Source of the DNA: Paenibacillus sp. FSL M7-0420
GTDB taxonomy: Bacteria; Bacillota; Bacilli; Paenibacillales; Paenibacillaceae
DNA length: 64,000 nt
Reading direction: 5' to 3'
Assembly (NCBI RefSeq): GCF_038002345.1
Contig: NZ_JBBOCJ010000001.1
Location: 4,154,001-4,218,000, forward strand
Below are positions 10,145-18,887 of this stretch, one piece after another (the stretch's first letter is position 1; every line of letters starts with the position of its first letter). The notes under the pieces are model-generated. The model was not told the DNA's origin and did no database searches. It saw only the letters and a program-made list of their open reading frames with translations. A program made the translations under genes and the position numbers.

Positions 10145-11263
10145 TTAAATTACCTTATAAATTGCACCCGGTAATTGTGTTACCGCTTTTTTTATGATTA
10201 AAGATAACAGAACTGAATGCAAATGTCCAAAATCCCACCTCGTTGACGCGAGCAGCTCATCGAGTGTAAACGGGCCTTGATGCAGTATATGGTAAAGGTG
10301 CAGCTCCTCACTTGTCAATTTCTTTTCCATCAGACCGGCTGGACTCTCCTGCTCTACTGCTCCTGCTGAAGCAGATGCAGCCCCCTTGGAAGGCAGGCAG
10401 GAGACGTATTCTTCCACAATATCTGAGGCGCAGGTTACCAGCTTCGCACCTTGCTTAATTAGCTCCAGTGCCCCTCTGCTCTTGGGAGAGGTCAGCGGCC
10501 CCGGCACGGCAAACACATCCCGGCCTGCTTCAAGCGCAGCATCGGCGGTGATCAGGGACCCGCTGCGGCTGTCTGCCTCCACCACCAGTGTTCCCAGCGT
10601 CAAGCCGGCGATAATCCGGTTGCGCTGCGGGAATAACCCGGGATGACTCGGAGTTCCGATAGGATATTCGCTAAGCACCAGCCCGTTCCGCGAAATCTGC
10701 CGCTCCAGTTCACGGTTATCCGGAGGATAGACCTTATCCAATCCGGTTGCCACCACCGCAATGGTCCCTCCTGCTCCGCCTAGCGCCGCTTCATGACAGA
10801 CACTGTCAATCCCCCTCGCCAGGCCGCTTACAACCGTGAGACCGGCTGCACTTAGCTGTCCCGCCAGCATCTCCCCCACCTTGCGTCCATAAGCGGTAGG
10901 CACCCGGGTCCCCACCATAGCAACAGAGGGACGGGAAGCCAGCTCCAGACGGCCTCGGTAATACAATACCCAAGGCGGCTGAGGGGTTTCCCTCAGCTGT
11001 ACAGGGTAGTGATCATCCAGAATAGTGACCATCGCTACACCGCTTTCTTCCATTAAAGAGAGGCGCTTGAGCACCCATGCTTCGTTGAAGTCTGCCGCCA
11101 GCCGGGCGGATATTACACCGCTGATTCCAGCCCGCTCCCACTCCTCAGCAGAACAGGAGAAGACAGCATTCGTCAAAAGACCCGCCCGGCGGATCTTGTC
11201 GATACTTTTCCAGCCAATCCCCTCCATCTCATGCAGACCGAACAACAGCTCCCGAATTTCCAT
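10145..11263 (-). CDS. dprA: DNA-processing protein DprA (Smf)
   Basis: DprA protects incoming single-stranded DNA and loads RecA during natural transformation. The 372-residue protein has a short N-terminal helical domain, then the Rossmann-like DprA core with GTRVPTAYGRK, SGLARGIDSVCHEAA, PPDNRELE and FPQRNRIIAGL, and a C-terminal winged helix. GGGGAGA precedes the ATG. A terminator separates it from sucD, so it probably has its own promoter; two direct repeats lie just upstream. With comM it suggests the species retains transformation genes. Confidence 0.95.
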   Translation of the reverse strand: MEIRELLFGLHEMEGIGWKSIDKIRRAGLLTNAVFSCSAEEWERAGISGVISARLAADFNEAWVLKRLSLMEESGVAMVTILDDHYPVQLRETPQPPWVLYYRGRLELASRPSVAMVGTRVPTAYGRKVGEMLAGQLSAAGLTVVSGLARGIDSVCHEAALGGAGGTIAVVATGLDKVYPPDNRELERQISRNGLVLSEYPIGTPSHPGLFPQRNRIIAGLTLGTLVVEADSRSGSLITADAALEAGRDVFAVPGPLTSPKSRGALELIKQGAKLVTCASDIVEEYVSCLPSKGAASASAGAVEQESPAGLMEKKLTSEELHLYHILHQGPFTLDELLASTRWDFGHLHSVLLSLIIKKAVTQLPGAIYKVI

Positions 11264-11301
11264 ATGTATTCTCTCCCCGTGCGGAAGGTCCAGCCTTCCA
11301 T

Positions 11302-11327
11302 ATTGTCTTAAACAAAATTGTCTTAAA
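11302..11327 (-). repeat. Pair of direct repeats upstream of dprA
   Basis: The 11-mer ATTGTCTTAAA occurs at 11302-11312 and 11317-11327 (15-base period), directly upstream of dprA and downstream of the sucD-side terminator. Read on the minus strand it is TTTAAGACAAT twice. The position suits an activator or repressor site for dprA, but the motif does not match a ComK box that I can recognise. Confidence 0.45.
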
Positions 11328-11334
11328 CCAAAAA

Positions 11335-11376
11335 AAGCAACCTTTCATCCGCGTTATCCGGGACAAAAGGTTGCTT
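11335..11376 (-). terminator. Rho-independent terminator between sucD and dprA
   Basis: An 11-base perfect inverted repeat, AAGCAACCTTT and AAAGGTTGCTT, is followed on the minus strand by a run of T. It separates the sucCD transcript from dprA. Confidence 0.85.
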
Positions 11377-11428
11377 ACCTTCGATATACATTATACCTGC
11401 TTCAGCAGGAAAAGCTGTGACAAAACAA

Positions 11429-11479
11429 CCCCACAAAGTGTAGATTTTGCTTCGATGATAACTCAGGTACTTTGCGGGG
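11429..11479 (-). repeat. Dispersed palindromic element, family A, copy 1
   Basis: CCCCACAAAGT and ACTTTGCGGGG bracket about 30 bases that include CTTCGATG and CAGGTA. A second copy with the same ends and inner blocks lies at 23919-23968. On the minus strand the arms pair fully with one G-U, followed by a T-rich stretch, so it may end transcription after sucD. Identity of the inner sequence suggests a mobile or selected element. Confidence 0.7.
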
Positions 11480-11514
11480 ACCCCATAACATTTCGAACTA
11501 GCGTAAGAAGCGCT

Positions 11515-12444
11515 CTAGTGGGTCGTGAAGGCATTCAGGATGCCGCGTTCCTCAAGCACGCTGACAAGAGTAGAGCCCATTTCAGCAGGTGTTGGAGCTA
11601 CCTTAATGCCGCAGGACTCCAGCACAGCGATCTTCTCGCTCGCCGTCCCTTTACCGCCTGAAATGATTGCTCCCGCATGGCCCATCCGTTTGCCTGGAGG
11701 TGCCGTAACCCCGCCGATGAAGCCCACTACAGGCTTGGTCATGTTCTCTTTGATCCACAGCGCAGCTTCTTCCTCCGCCGTCCCGCCGATCTCACCGATC
11801 ATAATGACAGCCTTGGTGCCCGGGTCTTCATTGAAAAGCTTCAGGATGTCGATAAACTCCGAGCCCTTCACCGGGTCGCCCCCGATGCCTACCGCTGAGG
11901 ATTGGCCGATTCCGCGCTCCGTCAGCTGATGTACGGCCTCATAGGTCAAGGTTCCGCTTCGGGAGACTACACCGACATACCCCGGCTTATGAATATAACC
12001 CGGCATAATGCCGATTTTGCATTCTCCAGGTGTGATGACACCCGGACAGTTGGGACCGATCAGCACCGTGGAGCGGCCCTCCATGTATCTGGACACTTTG
12101 ACCATATCAAGCACCGGAATGCCTTCTGTGATACAAATGACCAGGTCCATCTCCGCATCCACCGCTTCCATAATCGAATCTGCGGCAAAAGCAGGCGGTA
12201 CGTAAATGACACTTGCAGTTGCACCAGTGGCTGCTTTGGCGGCAACAACCGTGTCGAAGACAGGCAGACTCTTCTCGGTAGCGTTGTCCAGGGTAATCTG
12301 AACCGTAGTCCCCCCCTTGCCCGGAGTTACACCGCCAACCATCTGTGTTCCGTAGTCCAGCGCACCTTTTGTATGAAATAAACCCGTAGCGCCGGTAATT
12401 CCCTGGGTAATGACTTTCGTATTTTTATCTACAAGAATGCTCAT
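11515..12444 (-). CDS. sucD: Succinyl-CoA synthetase, alpha subunit
   Basis: SucD and SucC interconvert succinyl-CoA and succinate with substrate-level phosphorylation in the TCA cycle. The alpha subunit carries the phosphorylated His in [13 protein letters not shown] (near residue 247) and the CoA-binding fold with [10 protein letters not shown]. The ATG at 12444 ([19 protein letters not shown]) is chosen by family alignment; a GTG 12 bases upstream is possible. 309 residues. It starts 36 bases after sucC stops. Confidence 0.96.
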   Translation of the reverse strand: MSILVDKNTKVITQGITGATGLFHTKGALDYGTQMVGGVTPGKGGTTVQITLDNATEKSLPVFDTVVAAKAATGATASVIYVPPAFAADSIMEAVDAEMDLVICITEGIPVLDMVKVSRYMEGRSTVLIGPNCPGVITPGECKIGIMPGYIHKPGYVGVVSRSGTLTYEAVHQLTERGIGQSSAVGIGGDPVKGSEFIDILKLFNEDPGTKAVIMIGEIGGTAEEEAALWIKENMTKPVVGFIGGVTAPPGKRMGHAGAIISGGKGTASEKIAVLESCGIKVAPTPAEMGSTLVSVLEERGILNAFTTH

Positions 12445-12479
12445 GCGATAGGTCACATCCTCACTTTTATTGTCGAATA

Positions 12480-13637
12480 TTACACCAGAGCAACGATTTT
12501 GCGGGCACCGTCCGCCATGGAATCAGCAGCAACGATATTCAGTCCGGAGCCGGCGAGAATCTCCTTGCCCAGTGCCACATTCGTGCCCTCAAGACGTACG
12601 ACCAGCGGCTTGGTTAAGCCAAGCTGTCTTGCCGCTTCGACTACACCGGTAGCGATGACATCACAACGCATAATACCGCCGAAAATATTAACAAAAATAC
12701 CGTTCACCTTGTCATCGGACAGGATGATTTTGAAAGCCTCCGTTACCTTCTCAGTCGTCGCACCGCCCCCTACATCCAGGAAGTTGGCCGGTTCGCCGCC
12801 ATAATATTTAATGATGTCCATAGTCGCCATCGCCAGGCCCGCCCCGTTCACCATACAGCCGATGTTGCCGTCAAGTGCGATGTAGCTGAGGTCGAATTTG
12901 GACGCTTCGATTTCTTTGGCATCCTCTTCGTCCAGATCACGCAGCTCCAGGATATCCTTGTGGCGGAACAGACTGTTGGAATCGAAGTTAAGCTTGGCAT
13001 CAAGCGCCATCACATTACCGTCTGCAGTAACGACCAGCGGGTTGATCTCCGCAATTGAGCAATCTTTATCCACAAAAGCCAGATATAGCGCTTGCATGAA
13101 CTTGACCGCTTTGTTCACCAGTTCGGGAGGAATGGCAATGCTGTAAGCCAGCTTACGCGCCTGGAAGGTCTGAAGTCCCACCGCCGGATCAACGATTTCC
13201 TTGAAAATCTTCTCGGGATGTGTAGCCGCCACCTCTTCAATCTCCGTACCGCCCTCTTCGGATGCCATCATGACGACCCGTCCGGAAGCGCGGTCCACAA
13301 CCAGACCGATATAATATTCTTTGACAATCTGACAGCCTTCTTCAATCAGCAGCCGTTTCACTACCTTGCCCTCGGGTCCCGTCTGATGGGTCACCAGTGT
13401 CTTGCCGAGGATCTCGGACGCAAAGCTGCGGACCTCATCACTGTTCTTCGCCACCTTGACGCCGCCGGCTTTGCCGCGTCCGCCAGCATGAATCTGCGCT
13501 TTGACTACAACCACAGGTGTACCCAGCGCTGCGGCAGCTTCCACTGCTTCGTCCACTGTATAAGCAACTTTTCCGTTCGGTACGGCTACGCCATACTTCT
13601 TAAGTACTTCTTTTCCCTGATACTCGTGGATATTCAT
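12480..13637 (-). CDS. sucC: Succinyl-CoA synthetase, beta subunit
   Basis: This is the ATP-grasp subunit of succinyl-CoA synthetase. The 385-residue product starts [17 protein letters not shown], the family N terminus, and has the ATP-grasp glycine-rich segment [12 protein letters not shown] near residues 52-63 and the CoA-ligase domain with [16 protein letters not shown] lies before the ATG. It is the first gene of sucC-sucD; a candidate extended -10 and a CcpA-type site lie about 245-270 bases upstream. Confidence 0.97.
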   Translation of the reverse strand: MNIHEYQGKEVLKKYGVAVPNGKVAYTVDEAVEAAAALGTPVVVVKAQIHAGGRGKAGGVKVAKNSDEVRSFASEILGKTLVTHQTGPEGKVVKRLLIEEGCQIVKEYYIGLVVDRASGRVVMMASEEGGTEIEEVAATHPEKIFKEIVDPAVGLQTFQARKLAYSIAIPPELVNKAVKFMQALYLAFVDKDCSIAEINPLVVTADGNVMALDAKLNFDSNSLFRHKDILELRDLDEEDAKEIEASKFDLSYIALDGNIGCMVNGAGLAMATMDIIKYYGGEPANFLDVGGGATTEKVTEAFKIILSDDKVNGIFVNIFGGIMRCDVIATGVVEAARQLGLTKPLVVRLEGTNVALGKEILAGSGLNIVAADSMADGARKIVALV

Positions 13638-14049
13638 TCCGGAAGCCTCCTAAAGTGTTGCGGTGACCTGTGCAGGCAGCCTGCAGTCATTCCGCATTCC
13701 GTTTTGATTGTCCAAAGCCGGGTCCAGACCGGTTGTTAACCGGCAATATCCCGGTACAAGCAGAGCGCCTGCGCCTGAAGCATATGCTGCAAACGGTACG
13801 GTCCTCTGCCAGTAGCATATAGTTCCTATCACATAGTGATATCTATAATTACCTATATGCCAGAATGTGAAACCCAGAATATTGTAACATGTTTTAAAAA
13901 CGCTTTCCTTAAAAACTTTCACTATTTATACATACATTTTCGCTCGGTTTCATGCCGGAATGCGAACGATTGCATTGACATCCATGCTGAAACGGCTTTA
14001 CCGCCCTTATTCAGGACGGCGAAACCTATACCCTTATATGTGAGTGAGA
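13638..14049. other. Intergenic region between sucC and ohrR
   Basis: About 410 bases without a convincing gene; a 90-codon open frame here lacks a good ribosome site and family-like sequence. On the minus strand there is an extended -10 TGTTACAAT (13881-13889) next to a catabolite-element-like sequence around 13894-13909 (TTAAAAACGCTTTCCT), a plausible sucCD control region. A family-B palindrome lies at 13988-14026. Confidence 0.45.
13988..14026. repeat. Dispersed palindromic element, family B, copy 1
   Basis: GAAACGG...CCGCCCTT...AGGACGG forms a hairpin that resembles four other intergenic hairpins in this window (15115, 21184, 41179, 45884). This copy is degenerate on its outer arm. Confidence 0.5.
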
Positions 14050-14520
14050 CTACGATTTCGAATTGCTAATGTTAGCTTCGTGCACCCGGTCCAAGAGATT
14101 TTTGAACTGTCCCAGCAAATCTATGAACTCTACCGGGGAGAGCTTCGTACCTTCTACCATTTTGCCGGGAATGTCCATAGCATTCTGCTGCAGCGACAAG
14201 CCTTGGGGTGTTAATGATATCAGCACCTTCCGCTCATCCTGCAAAGAACGTTCACGCAAAATTAGTCCTGCAGCCTGCAGCCGCTTGAGCAGCGGAGTCA
14301 GTGTGCCTGAATCGAGGAACAGAGCTTCACCCAGCTCCTTGACTGTACATTGCTGTCTCTCCCACAGGACCAGCATAACCAGATACTGCGAATACGTTAA
14401 TCCGATCTTATCCAGATGAGGCTGGTATAGCTTCGTAAATTCACGTGAACAGGCATAAATCGTAAAGCAAAGCTGGTTCTCCAGCATAAGCTCAGGGGTT
14501 GTAGTGGATTCTTTTTGCAT
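14050..14520 (-). CDS. ohrR: Organic-peroxide sensing MarR-family repressor OhrR
   Basis: OhrR represses ohr and releases DNA when its reactive Cys is oxidised by organic hydroperoxides. The 156-residue protein has that Cys at residue 18 in the conserved context ENQLCFTIYACSREF, and a MarR winged helix (VKELGEALFLDSGTLTPLLKRL, near 60-81, then DERKVLISLT). It is divergently transcribed from ohr with a 148-base shared control region containing a perfect inverted repeat. Confidence 0.93.
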   Translation of the reverse strand: MQKESTTTPELMLENQLCFTIYACSREFTKLYQPHLDKIGLTYSQYLVMLVLWERQQCTVKELGEALFLDSGTLTPLLKRLQAAGLILRERSLQDERKVLISLTPQGLSLQQNAMDIPGKMVEGTKLSPVEFIDLLGQFKNLLDRVHEANISNSKS

Positions 14521-14595
14521 TTCTTCTTCACCTGCCTTTGTGACATTAGTTTATCACAATTCATCCATAATATCATGTTAATAGCGGGAAATAGA

Positions 14596-14640
14596 TTGAC
14601 TTTTATTTTAATTGTGTTAAATTAAGTTGTGTACAATACA
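14596..14640 (+). promoter_or_regulatory. ohr promoter and probable OhrR operator
   Basis: Between the divergent ohrR and ohr genes a -35 TTGACT (14596-14601) is followed 16 bases later by TAAATT (14618-14623). Overlapping it is TTAATTGTGTTAAATTAA (14608-14625), a perfect 6-base inverted repeat with 6-base spacer. AT-rich palindromes of this type are bound by OhrR. A second possible -10, TACAAT, is at 14632. Confidence 0.6.
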
Positions 14641-14668
14641 ATTTGAAAACGAACGGGAGCGATTTAAT

Positions 14669-15097
14669 ATGATGACCATCCAACAGAAAATGTACGAAAC
14701 AACAGTAAAAGCCGTAGGCGGCAGACAGGGTTCTATCGAATCCGACAGCCCGAAGCTGAATCTTGCGATCAGCACACCACGAGAAATGGGCGGCGCCGGC
14801 GGTGAAGGCACGAATCCTGAGCAGCTGTTCGCAGCCGGATATTCCGCTTGCTTCGACAGCGCGCTGAACATGGTTGCACGTATAGGCAAGGTAAAGATCG
14901 AAGGCTCTGAAGTAACGGCTACCGTCAGCTTCGGTAAAGTGGAAGACGGCGGCTTCGGTATTGCCGTGAAGATGGATGTTCTGGTCAAGGGTGTTGACCG
15001 TGAGACCGCTGAACGGCTGGTACAAGAAGCTCATGGCGCATGTCCTTACTCCCGTGCTACCCGTGGTAACATCGAAGTAGAATTGAACGTGCTGTAA
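14669..15097 (+). CDS. ohr: Organic hydroperoxide resistance protein Ohr (OsmC family)
   Basis: Ohr is a thiol peroxidase that reduces organic hydroperoxides. The ATG at 14669, after GGGAGC, gives 142 residues; the next codon is also ATG. The two catalytic Cys are visible in GYSACFDSAL (near residue 60) and GACPYSRATRGN (near residue 124), with the family glycine-rich GGAGGEGTNPEQLFAAG. It is divergent from ohrR, the normal arrangement, and should be induced by organic peroxides. Confidence 0.95.
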   Translation: MMTIQQKMYETTVKAVGGRQGSIESDSPKLNLAISTPREMGGAGGEGTNPEQLFAAGYSACFDSALNMVARIGKVKIEGSEVTATVSFGKVEDGGFGIAVKMDVLVKGVDRETAERLVQEAHGACPYSRATRGNIEVELNVL

Positions 15098-15114
15098 GAA
15101 TAGCTTCACAAGTA

Positions 15115-15156
15115 GAAACGGCATTGCCGTCCTTTTTAAGGATAGTACCGTTTCAG
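15115..15156. repeat. Dispersed palindromic element, family B, copy 2
   Basis: GAAACGGCATTGCCGTCCTT...AAGGATAGTACCGTTTCAGC lies just after ohr. It shares the outer GAAACGG/CCGTTTC arms and inner CCGTCCTT block with the other family-B copies. It may act with the next hairpin as a terminator. Confidence 0.55.
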
Positions 15157-15163
15157 CATCCAA

Positions 15164-15194
15164 CCCCTGTCCGGCGGCCCCGGACGGGGGTTTT
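15164..15194 (+). terminator. Terminator after ohr (convergent with comM)
   Basis: A GC-rich stem, CCCC(T)GTCCGG with CCGGACGGGG, is followed by TTTT on the plus strand. It sits between the convergent ohr and comM and would serve ohr. Confidence 0.8.
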
Positions 15195-15200
15195 GGCGTG

Positions 15201-16898
15201 TCAGGCTTCCTCCTCCACCATGACCTGCCTGTCCAGATTGCGGTATTGGACCGCTTCGGCCAGATGGGCAGCGCCAATCTCCTCCGCTGCTTCCAGATCG
15301 GCAATCGTGCGGGCCAGCTTAATAATCCGGTCATGCGCCCGCATGCTGAGTCCGAGACTCTCGAGAATACTGCTGAGCAGCATCTCCTCTTCCGGCCGCA
15401 GTGCAGCATAACGGCGAAGCGCCGCCCCGGACAGCTCGCTGTTCCAGGAAATCGGCAGAGTCTTATATCGCTCCGCCTGAATCGCCTGAGCCCGCAGAAC
15501 CTCAGAACGCATCTGTGCCGTCGAGACCGGAGGTACACTCCTGTCGCCTGCTCTTGGACGCGGCACATCAACCTGCATATCCATCCGGTCCAGCAGCGGG
15601 CCCGAGATTTTGCCCCGGTACTGGGCGATTTTGGCCGGACTGCAGCTGCACCGCTGCTCTGTACTGCCATTGCCCAGAAACCCGCACATGCAGGGATTCA
15701 TGGAGCAAGCGAGCAGGAACTGGGCAGGAAAAGTGAAGGATGCCCGCGCCCGGCTGATGGTGACAATCCCATCCTCCAGCGGCTGGCGGAGCACTTCAAG
15801 CACGGTCCGGGAGAACTCGGGCAGCTCGTCCAGGAAGAGAATGCCGCGGTGCGCGAGACTCACCTCCCCCGGCTTCGGAATTCCTCCCCCGCCGATCAAT
15901 CCGGCTGCCGAGATGGTATGATGCGGTGAACGAAACGGGCGCTCGCGCAGCAAGCCGCCTCCACCGTCCCTAAGCTTCCCGGCAGCACTGAATATCTTCA
16001 TCACCTCAAGCGATTCTTGATCGTTAAGATCGGGAAGAATTCCGGGTAACCGCTTAATCAGCATCGTCTTGCCCGTACCTGGAGGGCCGATCAGAATAAT
16101 ATTGTGCATTCCCGCTGCCGCAATCGTAAGGGCACGCTTCACATGATTCTGGCCGATAACATCGCTGTAATCTTCATTCATAAGCTGCTTCATCCCAAGC
16201 AGGGAGGGAATATTCTCCGCTGGCTCAGAATGGTATCTCAAATGGTCCAGGGACAACGCCAGAACGGGCGGACGCTTCCTGGAGGACGCTTCAGCACTCA
16301 CAGATACAGATACCGGAAACGGCAAATCAGCCTGCGGCAAGGGCAAGTCTGATCCGGCTGCTTCAGACTGTTCAACCGGATTCGGCGAAGGAAGCTGACC
16401 GGGCTGAGGCAGCTCCCGCAAATGCCCGGCAGTGTACACCTTCATTCCCGCGATTAATGCAGCTTCAGCCGCATTGCCGGGCGGCACCAGAACAGCATGA
16501 ATCCCGGCCTGCCGCGCAGCCTGGGCCATGGATAACACCCCATTTACCGGCCGCAGACTTCCATCGAGCGCAAGCTCACCAATCAGCAGCATCTGCCCGG
16601 CTTCCGGCATAACAAGCTGGCCGCTGGTCGTCAGTATCCCCAGGGCAATCGCCAGATCAAATGCCGAGCCCTCCTTGCGCAGGTCCGCCGGGGCCAGATT
16701 AATCGTCACCCGCTGTTGGGGATAGCTGTAACCGCAATTCTTGACGGCGGACCGTACCCGCTCCACCGCTTCCCTGACTGCCGAATCCGGCAGGCCGATA
16801 ATATGGGTCTGCGGCAAGCCGTTAGCCAGATCCACCTCCACTCCGATCATTACACCTTCAATGCCATACAGGCATGCACTATGCATTTTTCCGTACAC
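15201..16898 (-). CDS. comM: ComM/YifB-type AAA+ ATPase (Mg-chelatase-like)
   Basis: ComM is a hexameric helicase that promotes branch migration during natural transformation in proteobacteria; Firmicute YifB homologues are assumed to act similarly. Start: GTG at 16898 with AGAGGTG 7 bases before it, reading MYGKMHSACLYGIEG; 565 residues. It has an N-terminal Lon-like domain, Walker A GPPGTGKTMLIKRLPG, Walker B ILFLDELPEF, and a C-terminal Mg-chelatase domain. The ribosome site can pair with an upstream AAGCACCT, which may limit translation. Confidence 0.92.
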   Translation of the reverse strand: MYGKMHSACLYGIEGVMIGVEVDLANGLPQTHIIGLPDSAVREAVERVRSAVKNCGYSYPQQRVTINLAPADLRKEGSAFDLAIALGILTTSGQLVMPEAGQMLLIGELALDGSLRPVNGVLSMAQAARQAGIHAVLVPPGNAAEAALIAGMKVYTAGHLRELPQPGQLPSPNPVEQSEAAGSDLPLPQADLPFPVSVSVSAEASSRKRPPVLALSLDHLRYHSEPAENIPSLLGMKQLMNEDYSDVIGQNHVKRALTIAAAGMHNIILIGPPGTGKTMLIKRLPGILPDLNDQESLEVMKIFSAAGKLRDGGGGLLRERPFRSPHHTISAAGLIGGGGIPKPGEVSLAHRGILFLDELPEFSRTVLEVLRQPLEDGIVTISRARASFTFPAQFLLACSMNPCMCGFLGNGSTEQRCSCSPAKIAQYRGKISGPLLDRMDMQVDVPRPRAGDRSVPPVSTAQMRSEVLRAQAIQAERYKTLPISWNSELSGAALRRYAALRPEEEMLLSSILESLGLSMRAHDRIIKLARTIADLEAAEEIGAAHLAEAVQYRNLDRQVMVEEEA

Positions 16899-16902
16899 AA
16901 AT

Positions 16903-16964
16903 AAGCACCTCTTCTCCAGAAATACACCCGCAACGGGCGTTCGTTTCCAGGAAAAAAGGTGCTT
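16903..16964 (-). promoter_or_regulatory. Leader hairpin that can sequester the comM ribosome binding site
   Basis: AAGCACCT (16903-16910) and AGGTGCTT (16957-16964) are perfectly complementary. In the comM mRNA this pairs the Shine-Dalgarno AGAGGTG with the leader, with a smaller CCCG/CGGG hairpin inside. It could be translational control, or an inefficient terminator of the upstream gene. Confidence 0.45.
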
Positions 16965-17108
16965 CCTCTTTTTCCGTAAGCTCAATTACACTCAGTATAC
17001 CTAAAACCCTACACAACATGCAAGGTTATTGCGCATATAGCGCTGCATAAAAATCGGTTTTCAATCGTCTTGCATAAATATGCAACTACGACCAAAGAAT
17101 CATTTTAT

Positions 17109-17618
17109 TCAGCCTTCTTCACTGGCTACCACCGAATCCCTTATCTGTTCAAAGGACAGCGGGGTGTAATTCCAGTGCTCCACACAAATATTAAAGTGAT
17201 GATTGCCCTCATATTTCTGTCCATGAATATGACCGTGCACATTCACGTAAGGCATATGCTTGTTCATATACATCGGCTCATGCGAGAGCAGAAAAAACTC
17301 CTTGTATATCAGCGGATACTCACTGACCTCATCAAATCCGGCTTCCAGCCACCATCCCCGTCCGCGTCCACGGTCATGATTGCCAAGAATCAGTATTTTG
17401 TACCCGTTCAGGGCAGCCACAATGCTCCGTGTCTCCTCTTGATTCCTGAAAGAAAAGTCCCCCAGATGAAAAATCTTGTCTTCCTCTCTTACGACTGCAT
17501 TCCAGTTCGCAACCATCACCTTGTCCATCTCTTCCGCACTGGCAAAAGGCCGCGATTCAAAATCAATGATCTGCTTGTGGCCAAAATGATGATCTGAGGT
17601 AAAAAATTCGTTGGACAA
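17109..17618 (-). CDS. Calcineurin-like metallophosphoesterase
   Basis: A 169-residue single-domain phosphoesterase of unknown substrate. All metal-binding motifs are present: FTSDHHFGH (residues 6-14), FHLGDFS (50-56), ILGNHDRG (76-83), SHEPM and VNVHGHIHG (124-132). The likely start is a TTG at 17618 after GGGGAG. It is small for the superfamily and resembles the stand-alone phosphoesterases common in phages and Firmicutes. It lies alone between the zinc-ribbon gene and comM, not in an obvious pathway. Confidence 0.85.
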   Translation of the reverse strand: MSNEFFTSDHHFGHKQIIDFESRPFASAEEMDKVMVANWNAVVREEDKIFHLGDFSFRNQEETRSIVAALNGYKILILGNHDRGRGRGWWLEAGFDEVSEYPLIYKEFFLLSHEPMYMNKHMPYVNVHGHIHGQKYEGNHHFNICVEHWNYTPLSFEQIRDSVVASEEG

Positions 17619-17651
17619 GATCGCTCCCCGCTTTCGCTAAGTGCCTGTTGC

Positions 17652-18065
17652 TTATTCATTCCACTTCCGTTTGGCTCTGCGCCGGTTCACATCCATTTGT
17701 ATTAATTCCGCCACCGGCGGACCTTCCTCATGCTCGATCAGCCATTTGCGCATTTCCTTAATGGCCTCCACTTGCCCGTTACCCTTGTCGCGCCAGGTCA
17801 GCAGCTCAATCACATTGATGACCAGTGACAAGAGGCTGCTGTTGCTGTCTTGGGTTTTCTCAGCACGCATCTTGTGGAATAACGCTTCATTCTCCCAGTC
17901 AATCAATATCTCTTCCGCTATTGCAGGCCGCATAACGGTGAATGTCTTATTACAATTACTGCAGCATACAACGGATAAGGGCTCTGCGCCAAGTTCCGCT
18001 ACTATATTATGCTCACAATTTTGGCAAGTAAAGCTTACCTGTATATTCATTGATTGATTCCTCAT
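17652..18065 (-). CDS. Zinc-ribbon protein of unknown function
   Basis: I do not recognise this 137-residue protein. It begins near ATG 18065 (GGAGGG 8 bases upstream) and has an N-terminal zinc ribbon, FTCQNCEHN followed by VVCCSNCNKTF, residues ~11-40. The rest is acidic and helical with a hydrophobic patch SLLSLVINVIELL, and a basic tail NRRRAKRKWNE. The gene ends 33 bases before the phosphoesterase start on the same strand, so the two may be co-transcribed. Confidence 0.7.
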   Translation of the reverse strand: MRNQSMNIQVSFTCQNCEHNIVAELGAEPLSVVCCSNCNKTFTVMRPAIAEEILIDWENEALFHKMRAEKTQDSNSSLLSLVINVIELLTWRDKGNGQVEAIKEMRKWLIEHEEGPPVAELIQMDVNRRRAKRKWNE

Positions 18066-18201
18066 TCCGGCAGCCCTCCTCATGGTGGCATTAAAAGTTA
18101 CACTAATGTTTACCCACTTCTTTTGAGAAATGACCCATGAAGTCCGGCATCTGTCAAGGATAATTGTTAAATTCTAACCTGTTTTTGCAAAACAGAGACA
18201 G

Positions 18202-18588
18202 CTAAAAGGCTTCCCGGAGATGGCGCAGGGAGGCGATGCTTAAATCCGGCTGAAGCTGTACAGCGATCACATCGAAGGCAATTGCAGCCGGCTGCAGTCC
18301 CTGCATGTGCAGGTAGACCCGGGCTGTCTCTCTCACCTGACGGATTTTGCGTGCATCAACCGATTCCTCCGCAGTGCCCTGCACGGCTGAGCCGCTCCGG
18401 CTGCGCACCTCAATGAAGACCAGAGCGCCTTCATACTCCGCGATAATATCCAGCTCTCCGCTGCGGCAGCGCCAGTTATAATCCCGGATGAGGTAGCCCC
18501 GCGAAGTCAGATACATTCGGGCCGCCTGCTCGGCAGCAGCGCCTTTCTCCTGACGGGTGTAGGTTCTGCCGTCTCCGTTATGGCTCAC
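18202..18588 (-). CDS. yraN: YraN family endonuclease-like protein (UPF0102)
   Basis: YraN proteins have a Holliday-resolvase-like PD-(D/E)XK fold; their substrate is unknown. The 128-residue protein shows the family motifs KGAAAEQAARMYL (residues 15-27) and the putative active site GELDIIAEYEGALVFIEVRSR split by one residue step (near 44-64: D, E and the R pair). The GTG start overlaps the ylqH stop by four bases (GTGA), so it is translationally coupled to ylqG-ylqH. Confidence 0.9.
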   Translation of the reverse strand: MSHNGDGRTYTRQEKGAAAEQAARMYLTSRGYLIRDYNWRCRSGELDIIAEYEGALVFIEVRSRSGSAVQGTAEESVDARKIRQVRETARVYLHMQGLQPAAIAFDVIAVQLQPDLSIASLRHLREAF

Positions 18589-18887
18589 TTCTGTCTCCGT
18601 TCACCAGCTGTCCGGTCACTCTGGTATACATAGCTGAGAATTTCAGCCACCAGCTGATAGAGCTGAGGCGGAATCTGCTGGTCGAGATCCAGCTTCGACA
18701 GCACCTCTACCAACGCCGCATCCTCCTGCACCGCTACTCCGTTTTCCTTTGCCTTTTGCAGGATGATGTCTGCAACCGAGCCCTGCCCCTTAGCGACAAC
18801 CACCGGCGCTTCGCTCTGGCCCGGAATATATTTGAGCGCCACTGCCTTCTTGAGGTTCTGCGGAACCTTCTGCTCAGACTCACTCAT
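18585..18887 (-). CDS. ylqH: FlhB C-terminal domain-like protein (YlqH)
   Basis: A 100-residue stand-alone relative of the cytoplasmic domain of the flagellar export gate protein FlhB. KAVALKYIPGQ matches the region just after the FlhB cleavage loop, and PVVVAKGQGSVADIILQKAKENG matches the core. The self-cleavage NPTH motif is replaced by QNLK, so it should not autoprocess. The start overlaps the stop of the FliK-like gene (ATGA) and its own stop overlaps yraN. The ylqG-ylqH pair has the same order in B. subtilis. Confidence 0.85.
   Translation of the reverse strand: MSESEQKVPQNLKKAVALKYIPGQSEAPVVVAKGQGSVADIILQKAKENGVAVQEDAALVEVLSKLDLDQQIPPQLYQLVAEILSYVYQSDRTAGERRQK

Noticed and set aside
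13650..13922. 90-residue minus-strand frame between sucC and ohrR
   Set aside because: No convincing ribosome site or family, and it overlaps the probable sucCD promoter.
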